A stretch of 64,000 nt of DNA from Rhodospirillaceae bacterium SYSU D60007 (GCA_003574685.1 QOCQ01000004.1:1-64000); one strand, 5' to 3'. Positions 19,263 through 32,334 are shown, counted from the stretch's first letter. Program-made: numbers and translations. Notes: generated by a model not told the origin, from the letters alone.

Positions 19263-20195
19263 TCAGTTGAATGCGCGCCCACGCAGAAAGGCAACCAGGT
19301 CGTCCGCCGCCCGTTCGCGCAGGGCAACCGTGCCGCCGCCCGCATGAGCCCCCAGCCGCAGCAGGCCCGCCTCCCGCACCCAGAGGCGGTACTCGGCCTC
19401 TGTCATGGCCCGACCGGCGGCGGCCACGAAGTGACGACCGTCGTCTTCGATCAGGTTGGGGCAATCCGAATAATTCTGTGCCAGGGGGATGTGATAAAGG
19501 GGCCCCACTGACTCCCAACCGTGATGGGCCTTGTAGATCTTGATGCGGACGTCGCTGCTGCCGGCTGCCCGCATACGGGCAGCGTAGGCGAGTGCGTAGT
19601 GGGCGGGCGTGTAGTCATCGTATTCGGCCAGCATGAAGAACATCGGTGCGCCCGTCGTCGCGGGATCGCGGTGCTGCGCCACGCAGCCCGGGCAGATGGC
19701 AACGTGCAGTGCGAAGGTCTCTTCGACGCCGCGCCAGTGACGCCGCACGGCGAGCGCGCTGTTCACCGCGGTAACCCCGCCCTTGGAGACACCCATGATG
19801 CCAATGCGCGCCCGATCAATACCGCGGTCGCGCTGCAGGTAGCGCAGTGCGGCATGGGCATCGCATTCCATCTGAAAGGCGGTCACGAGGCTCTGATCGG
19901 CGACGGTGGAGCGCACGCCGCGCGGTCCGAAGCTGTCCACCACGCAGGCCGCGATGCCGGCGCGCACCAGCCGGGCCGCGTAGAACAGCTCCCGATGTCG
20001 CTGGATGCCCGCGCTGCTGGAGAGGATCACCATCGCTGCCACCGGCCCGCTGCGATCGGGCCGGAAAAGCCGGGCGCTGACAGTCTGTGGCTGCACGGCA
20101 ATCGGCGAAACGGGCGCCAGCGAGTCGATGGCGATCCGCTCGGGCACGAGAAGGCCGTCAACGGTGTCCGTGCAGGAAAGGGTGATGGCGGACAT
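19263..20195 (-). CDS. Dienelactone-hydrolase-like alpha/beta hydrolase
   Basis: A 310-residue alpha/beta hydrolase. The nucleophile elbow GVSKGG has Ser137; candidate acid Asp193/194 (AEYDDYTP) and His224/225 (KAHHGWES) complete a plausible triad. Spacing fits the DLH family, although classical dienelactone hydrolase uses Cys where this has Ser. The N-terminal 30-40 residues form a beta-rich addition. No lipoprotein signal is seen. The substrate is unknown. It starts 71 bp from the divergent pseudouridine synthase gene. Confidence 0.75.
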   Translation of the reverse strand: MSAITLSCTDTVDGLLVPERIAIDSLAPVSPIAVQPQTVSARLFRPDRSGPVAAMVILSSSAGIQRHRELFYAARLVRAGIAACVVDSFGPRGVRSTVADQSLVTAFQMECDAHAALRYLQRDRGIDRARIGIMGVSKGGVTAVNSALAVRRHWRGVEETFALHVAICPGCVAQHRDPATTGAPMFFMLAEYDDYTPAHYALAYAARMRAAGSSDVRIKIYKAHHGWESVGPLYHIPLAQNYSDCPNLIEDDGRHFVAAAGRAMTEAEYRLWVREAGLLRLGAHAGGGTVALRERAADDLVAFLRGRAFN

Positions 20196-20266
20196 GATCC
20201 TGAGCTTGCACGGACAGCTTCCAGGGGTCGCTTGTTCCGGTCAAGCCGCGTCGATAGGTTCGGTGC

Positions 20267-21256
20267 ATGAAGCCAGCGCCCTCCGTCGCGGTGGCGATCA
20301 TCGCCGTGCGTGATGACGATGCCGGCTTGCGCCTGGACCGGTGGTTCCGCCGGCACTACCCGGCCGTGCCCCATGGCCGGCTGGAAAAGCTGCTGCGCAC
20401 GGGCCAGGTTCGCCTTGATGGCCGGCGGGCGCAGGCGGGCGATCGTCTCGCGCCCGGGCAGCAGATCCGGATACCGCCCCTGCCGTCCGTGGAAACGGTA
20501 CCGACCGCGCCGCGCATTGAGGACGAGGAGGCTGCCGCCGCGCTGGTCCGCAGCGTTGTCTACAAGGACGATGAGCTGATTGCGCTGAACAAGCCGCAAG
20601 GGCTGGCGGTGCAGGGCGGCAGCCGCACCAGGCTGCATGTTGATGGCCTGCTCGATACGCTGCGCTTCGGTTCGGCCGAGCGGCCGCGGCTGGTGCATCG
20701 CCTCGACAAGGATACAAGCGGGTTGCTGCTGGTGGCGCGGAGTGCGCCGGCGGCGGCGCGCCTGGCCGAGGCATTTCGCAATCGCCAGACGCTGAAAGAA
20801 TACTGGGCTGTTGTCGTGGGCGTACCGCGCGTGACCCGCGGCACGATCGACCTGGCCCTGTCGAAGGCCGGCGGCGCTGCATTCGGCCGCGAGGCGATGA
20901 CTGTCGATGAAGCAGGCGACAGGGCCGTTACGGACTATGAGGTCGCGGATTGCGCCGGCAAGCGCGCGGCGTTACTTGTCTTGCGGCCCCTGACCGGGCG
21001 GACCCACCAGTTGCGCGTGCATTGCGCATCGCTGGGTACGCCGATCCTGGGCGACGGCAAGTATGGCGGCGACAATGCCTTCATTGACGCCGCAGACATC
21101 GCGCGGCGGCTGCACCTGCACGCAGCACGGCTGGAGTTGCCGCGGCCGGGCCGGGACAGGCTGCGACTGTTCGCCCCGCCGCCGCCGCATTTCCGGGCGA
21201 CGGTCCAGGCGCTGGGGCTCGAAATGCCGCGCGACGCGCGGGCTGGTTCCCGGTAA
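20267..21256 (+). CDS. rluC: Large-subunit rRNA pseudouridine synthase, RluC/RluD family
   Basis: A 329-residue cytoplasmic enzyme converting uridine to pseudouridine in 23S rRNA. An S4-like RNA-binding domain at the N-terminus (LDRWFRRHYPAVPHGRLEKL) precedes the catalytic domain with HRLDKDTSGLLLVAR; Asp147 is the catalytic residue. The C-terminal motif GRTHQLRVHCASLGTPILGD is complete. RluC is favoured over RluD because alphaproteobacterial copies between rarA and ATP12 are usually called RluC, but target uridines cannot be read from sequence. Confidence 0.88.
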   Translation: MKPAPSVAVAIIAVRDDDAGLRLDRWFRRHYPAVPHGRLEKLLRTGQVRLDGRRAQAGDRLAPGQQIRIPPLPSVETVPTAPRIEDEEAAAALVRSVVYKDDELIALNKPQGLAVQGGSRTRLHVDGLLDTLRFGSAERPRLVHRLDKDTSGLLLVARSAPAAARLAEAFRNRQTLKEYWAVVVGVPRVTRGTIDLALSKAGGAAFGREAMTVDEAGDRAVTDYEVADCAGKRAALLVLRPLTGRTHQLRVHCASLGTPILGDGKYGGDNAFIDAADIARRLHLHAARLELPRPGRDRLRLFAPPPPHFRATVQALGLEMPRDARAGSR

Positions 21257-21282
21257 ACAATAAAGAACAGCGCCGCAGCGGT

Positions 21283-23418
21283 TTGGCGGTGCAGCCTGAC
21301 AAGGCGGGTGAGCGGGTGAGACGCTTTCTCAGGATCACGGCTCTCATATTGGCGGTAGCGGTCCTGGTGCCGGCCGGACTGTACCTGTGGGCCAGCAGCC
21401 GCGATCTCAGCCGCTACCAGAATCAGATCGCCGAACAGGTGCGCAAGGCGACGGGCCGCGAGCTTGCCATGCACGGCGGCCTGCATGTCAACTTCACGCT
21501 GTCGCCATCGGCGGTCGCCGAGGATGTGGTGCTGGCCAACGCGCCGGGCGGCTCGCGGCCGGAGATGGCCCGCATCAAGCGGCTGGTCTTCCATCTCGAC
21601 CCGGTCTCCCTGCTGCTGGGCGAGGTGCGCATTGCCCGCCTTCAGTTGTTTGGCGCCGATATCCTGATCGAGGAAGACGGCGAAGGCCGCAGCAATCTGG
21701 CGATGGAGCCGCCGGTGGAGGGCTCGGGGCCGCATCCCAGCGAGCACCGTTCGCTGCGGGTGAGAACAACGCCCACCCTTCCATGGATCAGCCAGATCGA
21801 CGTCGAAGCCTCCACATTGACGCTGCGCGCCAGCAACCAGCCGCCAGTTGTTCTGGTCATTGACCGGTTCTCCGGCACGGCCCCGAACGCGGGCGCGGTC
21901 GTGAGCGGCGAGTTTGTTGGACGTATCAACAACAGCGAGCCGCTGTCGCTCGCCTTGATCAGGGCCGGGACCTTCGACGGCTGGCTGAAAGGCTTGCCCG
22001 GCGACCTCGAGATGCGTGGCACGCTGGGCGGCTCGCCGGTGTCGCTGTCGGGCTCCGTAGTCGCGCGCCGGACGGAGGTGTCGGCCGAGCTCGAGGGGCG
22101 CAGCCTTGCCGGCCTGGGGCGGTTGCTGAACTTGACGCTGCCAGAGACGGCACCGTTTGCTCTGAAGGTGAAGCTGACGAACCCTCGCAGCGGAACGAAG
22201 CTCGACGTCGCCACGCTGAAGGTCGGGGACACTGTCTTCCAGGGCGACATCGTCTTGCGCCCGGGCCGGTCGGGCAAGCCGCCGACGATTGCCGCCACTC
22301 TCGCCAGCGAACGGCTGGACGTGGCCGACTTCAAGGCACGCGCCGCGGCATTGGCACCACCCGCCGGGGCCCCGCCCGCCGGCAGCGCGCAGGCCGCGGC
22401 ACCGGCAGCCCCGCCGCCAGCGCCACCACCTCCGGCAACGCCGGCGCCTTCGGGCAACACGACGCCGGACGATGGCCGTGTCATTCCGAACGACCGCTAT
22501 CCGCTGGACTTCATCCGAAGCTGGCACGGATCCCTGGCGTTGCGTGTAAACCAGGTGGTTGGCGCTGCCGTGGAGATGCAGGCGGCCTCCCTGAACGTGA
22601 CCGTGAACGATGGCAAGCTCGCCGTTCGGCCGGTCGCAACGATCGGGTCTGGCCAGATCGGGCTGGAGGCACAGATTGATGCCAGCGGTTCGGCGCCCGT
22701 GCTGACGCTGAGCGCGACGGCCTCCAAACTGCCGCTCGATGCGCTCTTCGCGCTGCTGGATATCAGCTCCGGTGTCAAAGGCGGGATGGTCGATCTCGAA
22801 ATGCGGCTGCGCGGCTCCGGCCGTTCGCTGCGGGAGTCGCTGGGCCTTGCCGTCGGCAATCTCGATTTCGTCCTGGGCAAGGCGGAGATCACCCGCGAGG
22901 CAGCGCATCTGTTCACCGCCGAGTGGACCCGCATCCTGGGCCTGAAGGACAAACCAGCGGTGTTGAACTGCGCCGCCGGCCGGATCGAGTTCGGCGGCAG
23001 GCCCGAAGGCGAGCGTGGTGCTGCCAACATCCGCAAGCTGGTGCTGGATGCTCCGCGCTTTACCGCGATCGGTGGCGGCTACATTCACATGCGCAACGAA
23101 CAGGTCGGCCTGCTGATGTGGCCGGAGCCACGCGAGCTGGCTTTGTTGACCGTCGCGCTGCCGCTGCGCTGGACGGGCACGCTGGCCCAGGCATCGGCTG
23201 AAACGGACACCAGCGCGATCATGAAAGTGCCAGCAGGCCAGCGGGTCGCCAGCCTGACCGCGGCGATCACGGCTGCAGGTCGCGCGCCGGGAGGACTGAA
23301 TCCCTGTGCTTCCGTGCTGGCGCGGCTCGAAAGGCTGCGCCCCAACCTGCGGGCGCAACTGCCGAAGCCACCGGCAGTCAAGCCCGAGTACGTGCCGCCA
23401 CGCATTCGGCGTCGTTGA
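21283..23418 (+). CDS. AsmA-family envelope protein
   Basis: A protein of up to 711 residues with an N-terminal membrane anchor (ITALILAVAVLVPAGLYLWA) and a large periplasmic part typical of AsmA/TamB-like lipid-transport or envelope-biogenesis proteins (SRYQNQIAEQVRKATGRELA, later C-terminal AsmA region around FVLGKAEITREAAHLF). A Pro/Ala-rich linker of about 40 residues (around 360-400) splits it. The start is uncertain: TTG 21283 is the longest, while GTG 21289 and GTG 21316 are also possible, the last giving MRRFLRITALILAVAV. It lies between rluC and ATP12. Confidence 0.82.
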   Translation: MAVQPDKAGERVRRFLRITALILAVAVLVPAGLYLWASSRDLSRYQNQIAEQVRKATGRELAMHGGLHVNFTLSPSAVAEDVVLANAPGGSRPEMARIKRLVFHLDPVSLLLGEVRIARLQLFGADILIEEDGEGRSNLAMEPPVEGSGPHPSEHRSLRVRTTPTLPWISQIDVEASTLTLRASNQPPVVLVIDRFSGTAPNAGAVVSGEFVGRINNSEPLSLALIRAGTFDGWLKGLPGDLEMRGTLGGSPVSLSGSVVARRTEVSAELEGRSLAGLGRLLNLTLPETAPFALKVKLTNPRSGTKLDVATLKVGDTVFQGDIVLRPGRSGKPPTIAATLASERLDVADFKARAAALAPPAGAPPAGSAQAAAPAAPPPAPPPPATPAPSGNTTPDDGRVIPNDRYPLDFIRSWHGSLALRVNQVVGAAVEMQAASLNVTVNDGKLAVRPVATIGSGQIGLEAQIDASGSAPVLTLSATASKLPLDALFALLDISSGVKGGMVDLEMRLRGSGRSLRESLGLAVGNLDFVLGKAEITREAAHLFTAEWTRILGLKDKPAVLNCAAGRIEFGGRPEGERGAANIRKLVLDAPRFTAIGGGYIHMRNEQVGLLMWPEPRELALLTVALPLRWTGTLAQASAETDTSAIMKVPAGQRVASLTAAITAAGRAPGGLNPCASVLARLERLRPNLRAQLPKPPAVKPEYVPPRIRRR

Positions 23419-23422
23419 GTCG

Positions 23423-24151
23423 ATGGCAACCGGCACGATCAGGCGTTTCTACAGAGCCGCAACGGCCGAGCCGGCCGAAGGCGGCTTCGATGTACGTCTC
23501 GACAGACGGCCGATCCGCACGCCGGCGGGCCGGCCACTGATCCTGCCGGACGCACGCCTTGCCGAAGCCATTGCCGGTGAATGGAACGACCAGCCTGAGC
23601 AGGGCGACATCCGGCCCCTGGAGATGCCCTTGATGCGCCTCGCGGCCACGGCCATCGACCGGGTCAGCGGCCAGCGCACCAGGGTCATTGAGGACACCGC
23701 CAAATACGCCGGTTCCGACTTGTTGTGCTATCGCGCTGCGACGCCGACCGAACTGGTGGTCCGCCAGGCGCGCATCTGGCAGCCGCTGCTCGACTGGGCT
23801 GCGAGCCGCTATGGAGCGCCCCTCGAGCTGGCCGAAGGCGTGCGCTACCGCCCTCAGCCGGCGGCATCCCTGGACGCCATCACACGGGCTGTCGCCGCGC
23901 ATAGCGATTTCGGCCTGTCGGCGCTCTTCAACCTGACGGCCGCCATGGGCTCTGTCGTCCTTGCGCTCGCGGTGGCAGAGGGGCGCATTGGTTCGGCGGC
24001 TGCGTTCGAGGCGGCGGAGCTCGATGCCCTCTACGAGATCGAAAAGTGGGGTGAAGATTCTGAAGCGACCGCACGCCACCAGCGCCTGAAGCACGACATC
24101 GACGCTGGGGCCCGGTTTCTGGATCTGCTGGGCACTGCACGTCTGCTGTAG
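23423..24151 (+). CDS. ATP12-family F1-ATPase assembly chaperone
   Basis: A 242-residue ATP12-like protein. In mitochondria ATP12 binds the F1 alpha subunit during assembly, and the bacterial homologues are restricted mainly to alphaproteobacteria. Features are the N-terminal RRFYRAATAEPAEGGFDVRL, PLEMPLMRLAATAIDRV, the DTAKYAGSDLLCYRA motif and ELDALYEIEKWGED. It starts 4 bp after the AsmA gene, so the two are probably co-transcribed. It supports the taxonomic call. Confidence 0.92.
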   Translation: MATGTIRRFYRAATAEPAEGGFDVRLDRRPIRTPAGRPLILPDARLAEAIAGEWNDQPEQGDIRPLEMPLMRLAATAIDRVSGQRTRVIEDTAKYAGSDLLCYRAATPTELVVRQARIWQPLLDWAASRYGAPLELAEGVRYRPQPAASLDAITRAVAAHSDFGLSALFNLTAAMGSVVLALAVAEGRIGSAAAFEAAELDALYEIEKWGEDSEATARHQRLKHDIDAGARFLDLLGTARLL

Positions 24152-24207
24152 TAGGATTTTTGCAGTCGGGCCGCTGCCAGGCCCGGTCATGCGGGGGAGA
24201 GTAGTTG

Positions 24208-25107
24208 GTGGTTGGCAGAGTTGTTGCCTTTGCGGTGGCGTGGTTCGCGGCGTTTCCTGTCGCCGCCCAGCATCATCCCGTGCAGATCGCCGAGCGTTCG
24301 ATGCGGCCGGTTGCGGCGACGGCCAGCCGGGCGCCTGTGTACTCTTCGGCCGTTCTGGACCTGTCGAGCCACAACACGATTCCGATCGACAGTACGCTGC
24401 GCAAACGCTTTGGCATTCACCTGGTGATCCATCGCGCGACGCTGGGGCGCGACATGGGCACGCCCAACGATATCGATGCGGCGTTTCCGGATCGCTTCCA
24501 GCAGGTTGCGCGCGCCGGTTTGCGGCTGGGCGCGTATCACTGGGCAACCCCGAGCGATAGCGGTGACCGCCAGGCCGACGACTTCCTGCGCATCGTGAAA
24601 GCGGCATGCGATCAGTTGCCGAAAGCCAAACGCCGGGTCGTGCTGGCACTCGACTGGGAGCCGCACGGCAATGACCGGGACCATTACATGCGTGCTGCGG
24701 AGGTCGGCCGCTTCCTGCGCCGCGCCATGACGCGCACGGAGCGGGACGTCCTGGTGTACGCGTATGAGAACTTCATCCATGAGCAGCGCGCCGAGATCAT
24801 AGCCACGCCAGGCCTGTGGCAATTGCTGGGGCGGAACCCGCTGTGGATTGCCAATTACAAGGTCAACACGGACCATCTCGGCAATGCCCTGCGCGGCGGC
24901 ATGATCCTGCCGCGCCTGGCGGGTACGCCGTGGTCGAGCTGGAGCCTGTGGCAATACACCAGCGGCGACAACGGTCCCATCGCCGACTTCCCCGCCGGCA
25001 AGATCGGCCGCGAGCTGGTCGACCGCAGCGTCTTCCGCGGCGCCCGCGGCGATCTCGACCGCTTCATCGACCGCCATAGCTGGGACTGCGTCTACCGCGG
25101 GCGCTAA
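24208..25107 (+). CDS. Secreted GH25 lysozyme (muramidase)
   Basis: About 299 residues from GTG 24208 (TTG 24205 is an alternative; GGGGGAGA at 24192-24199 suits either). The hydrophobic N-terminus (VVAFAVAWFAAFPVAA) is a signal peptide. The GH25 domain starts near VLDLSSHN, with IHLVIHRATLGRDMGTPN, the conserved LGAYHWATPS and VVLALDWEPHG holding catalytic acidic residues, and ends SLWQYTSGDNGP. It cleaves the beta-1,4 bond of peptidoglycan glycan strands. The role could be cell-wall remodelling or attack on other cells. A long hairpin repeat follows immediately. Confidence 0.88.
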   Translation: MVGRVVAFAVAWFAAFPVAAQHHPVQIAERSMRPVAATASRAPVYSSAVLDLSSHNTIPIDSTLRKRFGIHLVIHRATLGRDMGTPNDIDAAFPDRFQQVARAGLRLGAYHWATPSDSGDRQADDFLRIVKAACDQLPKAKRRVVLALDWEPHGNDRDHYMRAAEVGRFLRRAMTRTERDVLVYAYENFIHEQRAEIIATPGLWQLLGRNPLWIANYKVNTDHLGNALRGGMILPRLAGTPWSSWSLWQYTSGDNGPIADFPAGKIGRELVDRSVFRGARGDLDRFIDRHSWDCVYRGR

Positions 25108-25113
25108 ACGCTA

Positions 25114-25242
25114 GTCCTTCCCCCGGAGGGGGAAGGTGGCGCGCCAGCGCCGGAAGGGGGATGCCTCAACCAGCGCGGCGCCGTAGGTGTTGCGCCATCC
25201 CCCTTCCGCCCTTCGGGCACCTTCCCCCTCCGGGGGAAGGAC
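25114..25242. repeat. Long nested inverted repeat, family B
   Basis: A 129-nt element in the gap between the GH25 gene and pccB. The outer arms are a perfect 25-bp inverted repeat (25114-25138 with 25218-25242), each arm itself a palindrome built on CCTTCCCCC / GGGGGAAGG. The inner arms CGGAAGGGGGATG (25151-25163) and CATCCCCCTTCCG (25196-25208) are a second perfect match of 13 bp. The whole can fold as a long hairpin or as two small ones. No protein is encoded. It resembles dispersed intergenic mosaic elements. Confidence 0.88.
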
Positions 25243-25357
25243 AAAGCGCGCTGCGCAAACCACGCAAGATTGTTTCGTCATGCGGTGCCGGTCGCTGGCA
25301 AGGCGTCCTGTCAGGTGCTATGGGCAACCGCCGTCAGCCAAGCGCGGGGACCATCAC

Positions 25358-26890
<1,533 letters not shown>

Positions 26891-26916
26891 GCATGCCAGG
26901 GCGCGGACGCAATCTG

Positions 26917-27053
26917 TCCTTCTCCCCGCGAAGGCGGGGAGAAGGTGCCCGAAGGGCGGATGAGGGGCTTCGCAGCCTATCCTCATCGAGCGCCGTCAAG
27001 CCCCTCATCCGGCGCTTCGCGCCACCTTCTCCCCGCCTTCGCGGGGAGAAGGA
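26917..27053. repeat. Long nested inverted repeat, family C
   Basis: A 137-nt element between pccB and the oligopeptidase gene. The outer arms form a perfect 31-bp inverted repeat (26917-26947 with 27023-27053), built on CTTCTCCCCGC / GCGGGGAGAAG. The inner arms CGGATGAGGGGCTT (26957-26970) and AAGCCCCTCATCCG (26998-27011) match over 14 bp. Linkers CCCGAAGGG and GCGCTTCGCGC add small stems. The plan matches the family B element 1.7 kb upstream, but the sequence differs. Confidence 0.88.
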
Positions 27054-27063
27054 AGTGTGAAGC

Positions 27064-29154
27064 ATGCCGGCGCGTTCTTTCCGCCAATCGGCGTTTGCGG
27101 CGCCGCCGCGGGCGGGGCAGGTGGCCTATCGCCATGTCGATGGCCGTGAGGATCCGTTCCACTGGTTGCGTGATCGCAACTATCCGGACGTGAAGGACGA
27201 GGCCGTTCTCGAGTATCTGCGCGCCGAGAACGCGTATGTTGATGCGGTGCTGGGCGGTGAGCGTGATCTGCGGCCGGCGCTGCTGGAGGAATTCAGGGCG
27301 CTGGTGATTCCCGACGAAAGCCCGCCACCGGAATGGATCCACGGCCAATGGTACGGCGCGCGTTTTGAGCCGGGCCGCGAGTATCCGCTGTGGTACCGCA
27401 AGCCGGCGCCCGATGCGCCCGGGACCATCATCCTCGATGCCAACCGCGAGGCCGAGGGGCTCGGCTTCTACGCCGTGCGGGACTGGGCCGTGGCGCCGAA
27501 CCATCGCTGGCTGGCGATTCTCGATGACATCGACGGCTCCGAGCGGCTGCGCCTGCGCATCCGCGATCTGGCGAGCGGTGAGGACGTGCACACGGCCGCT
27601 GTTCACTGCGCACCGGGTCTCGGCTGGTCCCTCGATTCAGGCACGCTGTTCTACATCCGGCAGGATGACAGGCAGCGGCCGCGCTGGGTGCATCGGCACC
27701 GGCTGGGCCGGGCCGGCGAGGATCCACTGGTCTACGAGGAAACCGATCCCGTCTACTTTCTCGGGCTGGGCGAGACGGCCTCGGGCCGGTTCCTGCATAT
27801 CGAATCGGAGGCGAAGAACAGCAGCGAGACACGCCTGCTGCCGCTCGCCGATCCGGAAGGCGAACCGCGCGTGGTGCTGCCGCGCCGGCCCGATCATGAG
27901 TACGACGTGGTCCATCGCGGCGACGAGCTGCTGATTCGCACCAATGACCGTCACCACAATTTCCGCATCGTGCGCGCGCCGCTGGACGATCCGCGCGAAG
28001 CGGCGTGGCAGGAGGTGGTGCCGCCGTCGGATGACGTGCTGATCAGCGGCCATGGTGCTGCCCGCGATTTCTGGTGGATGGTCGAACGTACCGGGGCGCA
28101 GAAGCGGGTCCGCGTGGTGCCTGGCGGCCACGAGCACGCGTCGGCCGCGCGGGTCGTCGGCTTCCCCGACGCCGCCTACACGATCTCCGCCATGGACGGC
28201 CACCAGTGGAACCGTCGCACGCTGCGGCTCATCTACGAATCGCCGGCGCGGCCGCGCACCTGGTACGACTACGACGTGCCCGAGGCGCGCCTTGATGTTG
28301 TCCAGGAGACAAAGGTCCCCACGCATCAGCAGCAGGACTATGTCGTCGAGCGGCGCTGGGTGTCGGCGAAGGATGGCGTGCGTGTGCCGATCTCCCTCGT
28401 GCGTCACCGGTCCGTGCCCGCGGACGCGCCCGCGCCGGTGATGCTCTACGGCTACGGAGCCTACGGCGCCTCGATGGATGCCGGCTTCTCGGCCAACCGG
28501 CTGCCCTTCCTGCGGCGCGGCATGATCTGGGCCATCGCGCATATCCGCGGCGGGCAGGAGATGGGCCGCGCCTGGTACGATGACGGCAAGCTTCTGAAGA
28601 AGCGCAACACCTTCGACGACTTCATTGCCTGTGCCGGGCATCTGATCGCGTGCGGCATCGCGGCACCGGACAAGATCGTTGCCATGGGCGGCAGCGCCGG
28701 CGGCATGCTGATGGGCGCGGTCGCCAACCAGCGGCCGGAGCTGTTCGCGGCCGTTCTCGCCATGGTGCCCTTCGTCGACGTGCTCTCGACCATGCAGGAT
28801 GCGACCCTGCCGCTGACGCCGCCCGAATATGTCGAATGGGGCAATCCCACCGATCCCGCGTACCGCGCCTACATTGCAAGCTACAGCCCGTACGACAACG
28901 TGCGGCCGCAGGCCTATCCTGCGATGCTGGTGAGCGCCGGCCTGAACGATCCGCGCGTGACCTACTGGGAGCCGGCAAAGTGGGTGGCGAAGCTGCGGTC
29001 GATGAAGACCGACGATAGCGTGCTGCTGCTGCACACCGAGATGGAGGCCGGCCACGGCGGCGCCTCGGGCCGCTACAAGGCCCTGGTGGAAATCGCCGAG
29101 CGGCTGGCGTTCGTGATCCGCGTGCTGGACCTGCCGGAACGGCCGCTACATTGA
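27064..29154 (+). CDS. ptrB: S9A prolyl-oligopeptidase family peptidase (oligopeptidase B-like)
   Basis: A 696-residue cytoplasmic serine peptidase. The N-terminal half is a seven-bladed beta-propeller that limits access to small peptides. The C-terminal alpha/beta-hydrolase half has Ser544 (MGGSAGGMLMGAV), Asp629 (GLNDPRVTYWEPAKW) and His664 (EAGHGG). Motifs YGYGAYGASMDAGF and AHIRGGQEMGRAWYDDGK are typical. Oligopeptidase B cleaves after basic residues. It sits between pccB and pccA; its TGA is 20 bp before the pccA start, so they are likely co-transcribed. Confidence 0.92.
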   Translation: MPARSFRQSAFAAPPRAGQVAYRHVDGREDPFHWLRDRNYPDVKDEAVLEYLRAENAYVDAVLGGERDLRPALLEEFRALVIPDESPPPEWIHGQWYGARFEPGREYPLWYRKPAPDAPGTIILDANREAEGLGFYAVRDWAVAPNHRWLAILDDIDGSERLRLRIRDLASGEDVHTAAVHCAPGLGWSLDSGTLFYIRQDDRQRPRWVHRHRLGRAGEDPLVYEETDPVYFLGLGETASGRFLHIESEAKNSSETRLLPLADPEGEPRVVLPRRPDHEYDVVHRGDELLIRTNDRHHNFRIVRAPLDDPREAAWQEVVPPSDDVLISGHGAARDFWWMVERTGAQKRVRVVPGGHEHASAARVVGFPDAAYTISAMDGHQWNRRTLRLIYESPARPRTWYDYDVPEARLDVVQETKVPTHQQQDYVVERRWVSAKDGVRVPISLVRHRSVPADAPAPVMLYGYGAYGASMDAGFSANRLPFLRRGMIWAIAHIRGGQEMGRAWYDDGKLLKKRNTFDDFIACAGHLIACGIAAPDKIVAMGGSAGGMLMGAVANQRPELFAAVLAMVPFVDVLSTMQDATLPLTPPEYVEWGNPTDPAYRAYIASYSPYDNVRPQAYPAMLVSAGLNDPRVTYWEPAKWVAKLRSMKTDDSVLLLHTEMEAGHGGASGRYKALVEIAERLAFVIRVLDLPERPLH

Positions 29155-29174
29155 AGACTTTGGAGGAGAAGGCG

Positions 29175-31307
<2,133 letters not shown>

Positions 31308-31377
31308 GCCCTGTCATGTCTCGCGCCGCGACGCAGGCGAGGTACAGCGCCGAAGAAGCCTTCATGGTGAGCCCGTC

Positions 31378-31467
31378 GCCTTCATGGTGAGCCTGTCGAA
31401 CCATGAAGGCGTCGCAGAGCCGCCGATGCGAGCCGCTTCATGGTTCGACAAGCTCACCATGAAGCGG
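31378..31467. repeat. Paired REP-like palindromes, family A
   Basis: Downstream of pccA, two palindromic units face opposite ways. Arms GCCTTCATGGT / ACCATGAAGGC (31378-31388, 31400-31410) and CCGCTTCATGGT / ACCATGAAGCGG (31433-31444, 31456-31467) surround cores GAGCCTGTCGA and TCGACAAGCTC. A half-unit (CCTTCATGGTGAGCCCGTCG, 31359-31378) precedes them. This is the same family as the pair after rplQ. Confidence 0.85.
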
Positions 31468-31510
31468 TTCTCTGAACCAGACGTTTGCCCAGTGGAGGCA
31501 AGCGGTCTTT

Positions 31511-31540
31511 CTGTCATGTCGAGCGCAGCGAGACATCTTT
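31511..31540. repeat. Isolated repeat unit with GAGCGCAGCGA core
   Basis: The stretch around GTCATGTCGAGCGCAGCGAG (from 31513), ending ACATC, has ATGTC/GACAT arms around GAGCGCAGCGA. The same core is inside the inverted repeat at 32768-32870, which suggests a related dispersed element. It occupies the leader just upstream of the TauE gene. Confidence 0.5.
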
Positions 31541-31561
31541 CCGCGGCTCGCTACTCCCCCG

Positions 31562-32317
31562 ATGATCCCGGTTGACCTGATCGTCCTGCTGGCGGGCGCG
31601 CTGGTGGCGGCGTTCGTGTCGGGGCTGTCGGGGTTCGCCTTCGCGCTGGTGTCGCTGTCGTTCTGGATCTGGCGGTTTCCGCTGGCCGAGTTGTCGGCGA
31701 TCGTGGTGTTCGGTTCGCTGGTCTCGCAGGCGACGGCGATGCCCGGCGTGCTGCGACACGTTCAGCCGCGCCTGCTGCTGCCGTTCGTCGGCGGCGCCGT
31801 GTTCGGGCTGCCGGTCGGCACGATCCTGATCGCACATGTCAACCAGGGCGCGTTCCGTCTTGGAGTCGGCCTGCTCCTGCTGGTGTTCTCCGGTTTCCAG
31901 CTTCTGCTGGGGCCGGTGCGCCGGCCATGGCAGGGCGGCGGGCTGGCGGCCGAGGCGGCTATCGGCTGGATCAGCGGCGTTCTGGGCGGACTGGTCGGAT
32001 TGAGCGGCGTCGCGCCCGCCATGTGGTCGGTCGTGCGGGGCTGGAGCAAGGAGCGGCAGCGCGGCCTTTTCCTGGTCTTCAACAGCTTCTGCCACGTCGT
32101 GGCACTGGCAGGACTTGCGGTCGCGGGCTACATCACGGCCACGACGCTGGAACGCTTCGCCCTGTTGCTGCCTTGCCTGGTCGGCGGTGCATGGCTTGGC
32201 ATGCAGGCCTACGGCCATGTGTCGCCCGACCAGTTCCGGCGCATCGTGCTGATGCTGTTGGCGGCTTCGGGCGTCGTGCTGACGGTGCAGAACGGCTGGC
32301 GTGCCCTGTCGGGTTGA
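31562..32317 (+). CDS. TauE/SafE-family membrane permease
   Basis: A 251-residue hydrophobic protein with about eight transmembrane segments, in two related halves each carrying a Gly-rich first helix ([40 protein letters not shown]). The family exports sulfonates, sulfite or related anions. No substrate is indicated, since the neighbours are unrelated. The start ATG at 31562 lacks a strong ribosome-binding site. Confidence 0.85.
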   Translation: MIPVDLIVLLAGALVAAFVSGLSGFAFALVSLSFWIWRFPLAELSAIVVFGSLVSQATAMPGVLRHVQPRLLLPFVGGAVFGLPVGTILIAHVNQGAFRLGVGLLLLVFSGFQLLLGPVRRPWQGGGLAAEAAIGWISGVLGGLVGLSGVAPAMWSVVRGWSKERQRGLFLVFNSFCHVVALAGLAVAGYITATTLERFALLLPCLVGGAWLGMQAYGHVSPDQFRRIVLMLLAASGVVLTVQNGWRALSG

Positions 32318-32334
32318 AATGCCGGAGGGTGAGG

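Noticed and set aside
20935-23436. 833-codon minus-strand open frame over the AsmA-like gene
   Set aside because: It is antisense to a real gene, has His/Arg/Gln-rich composition, and shows no recognisable domain.
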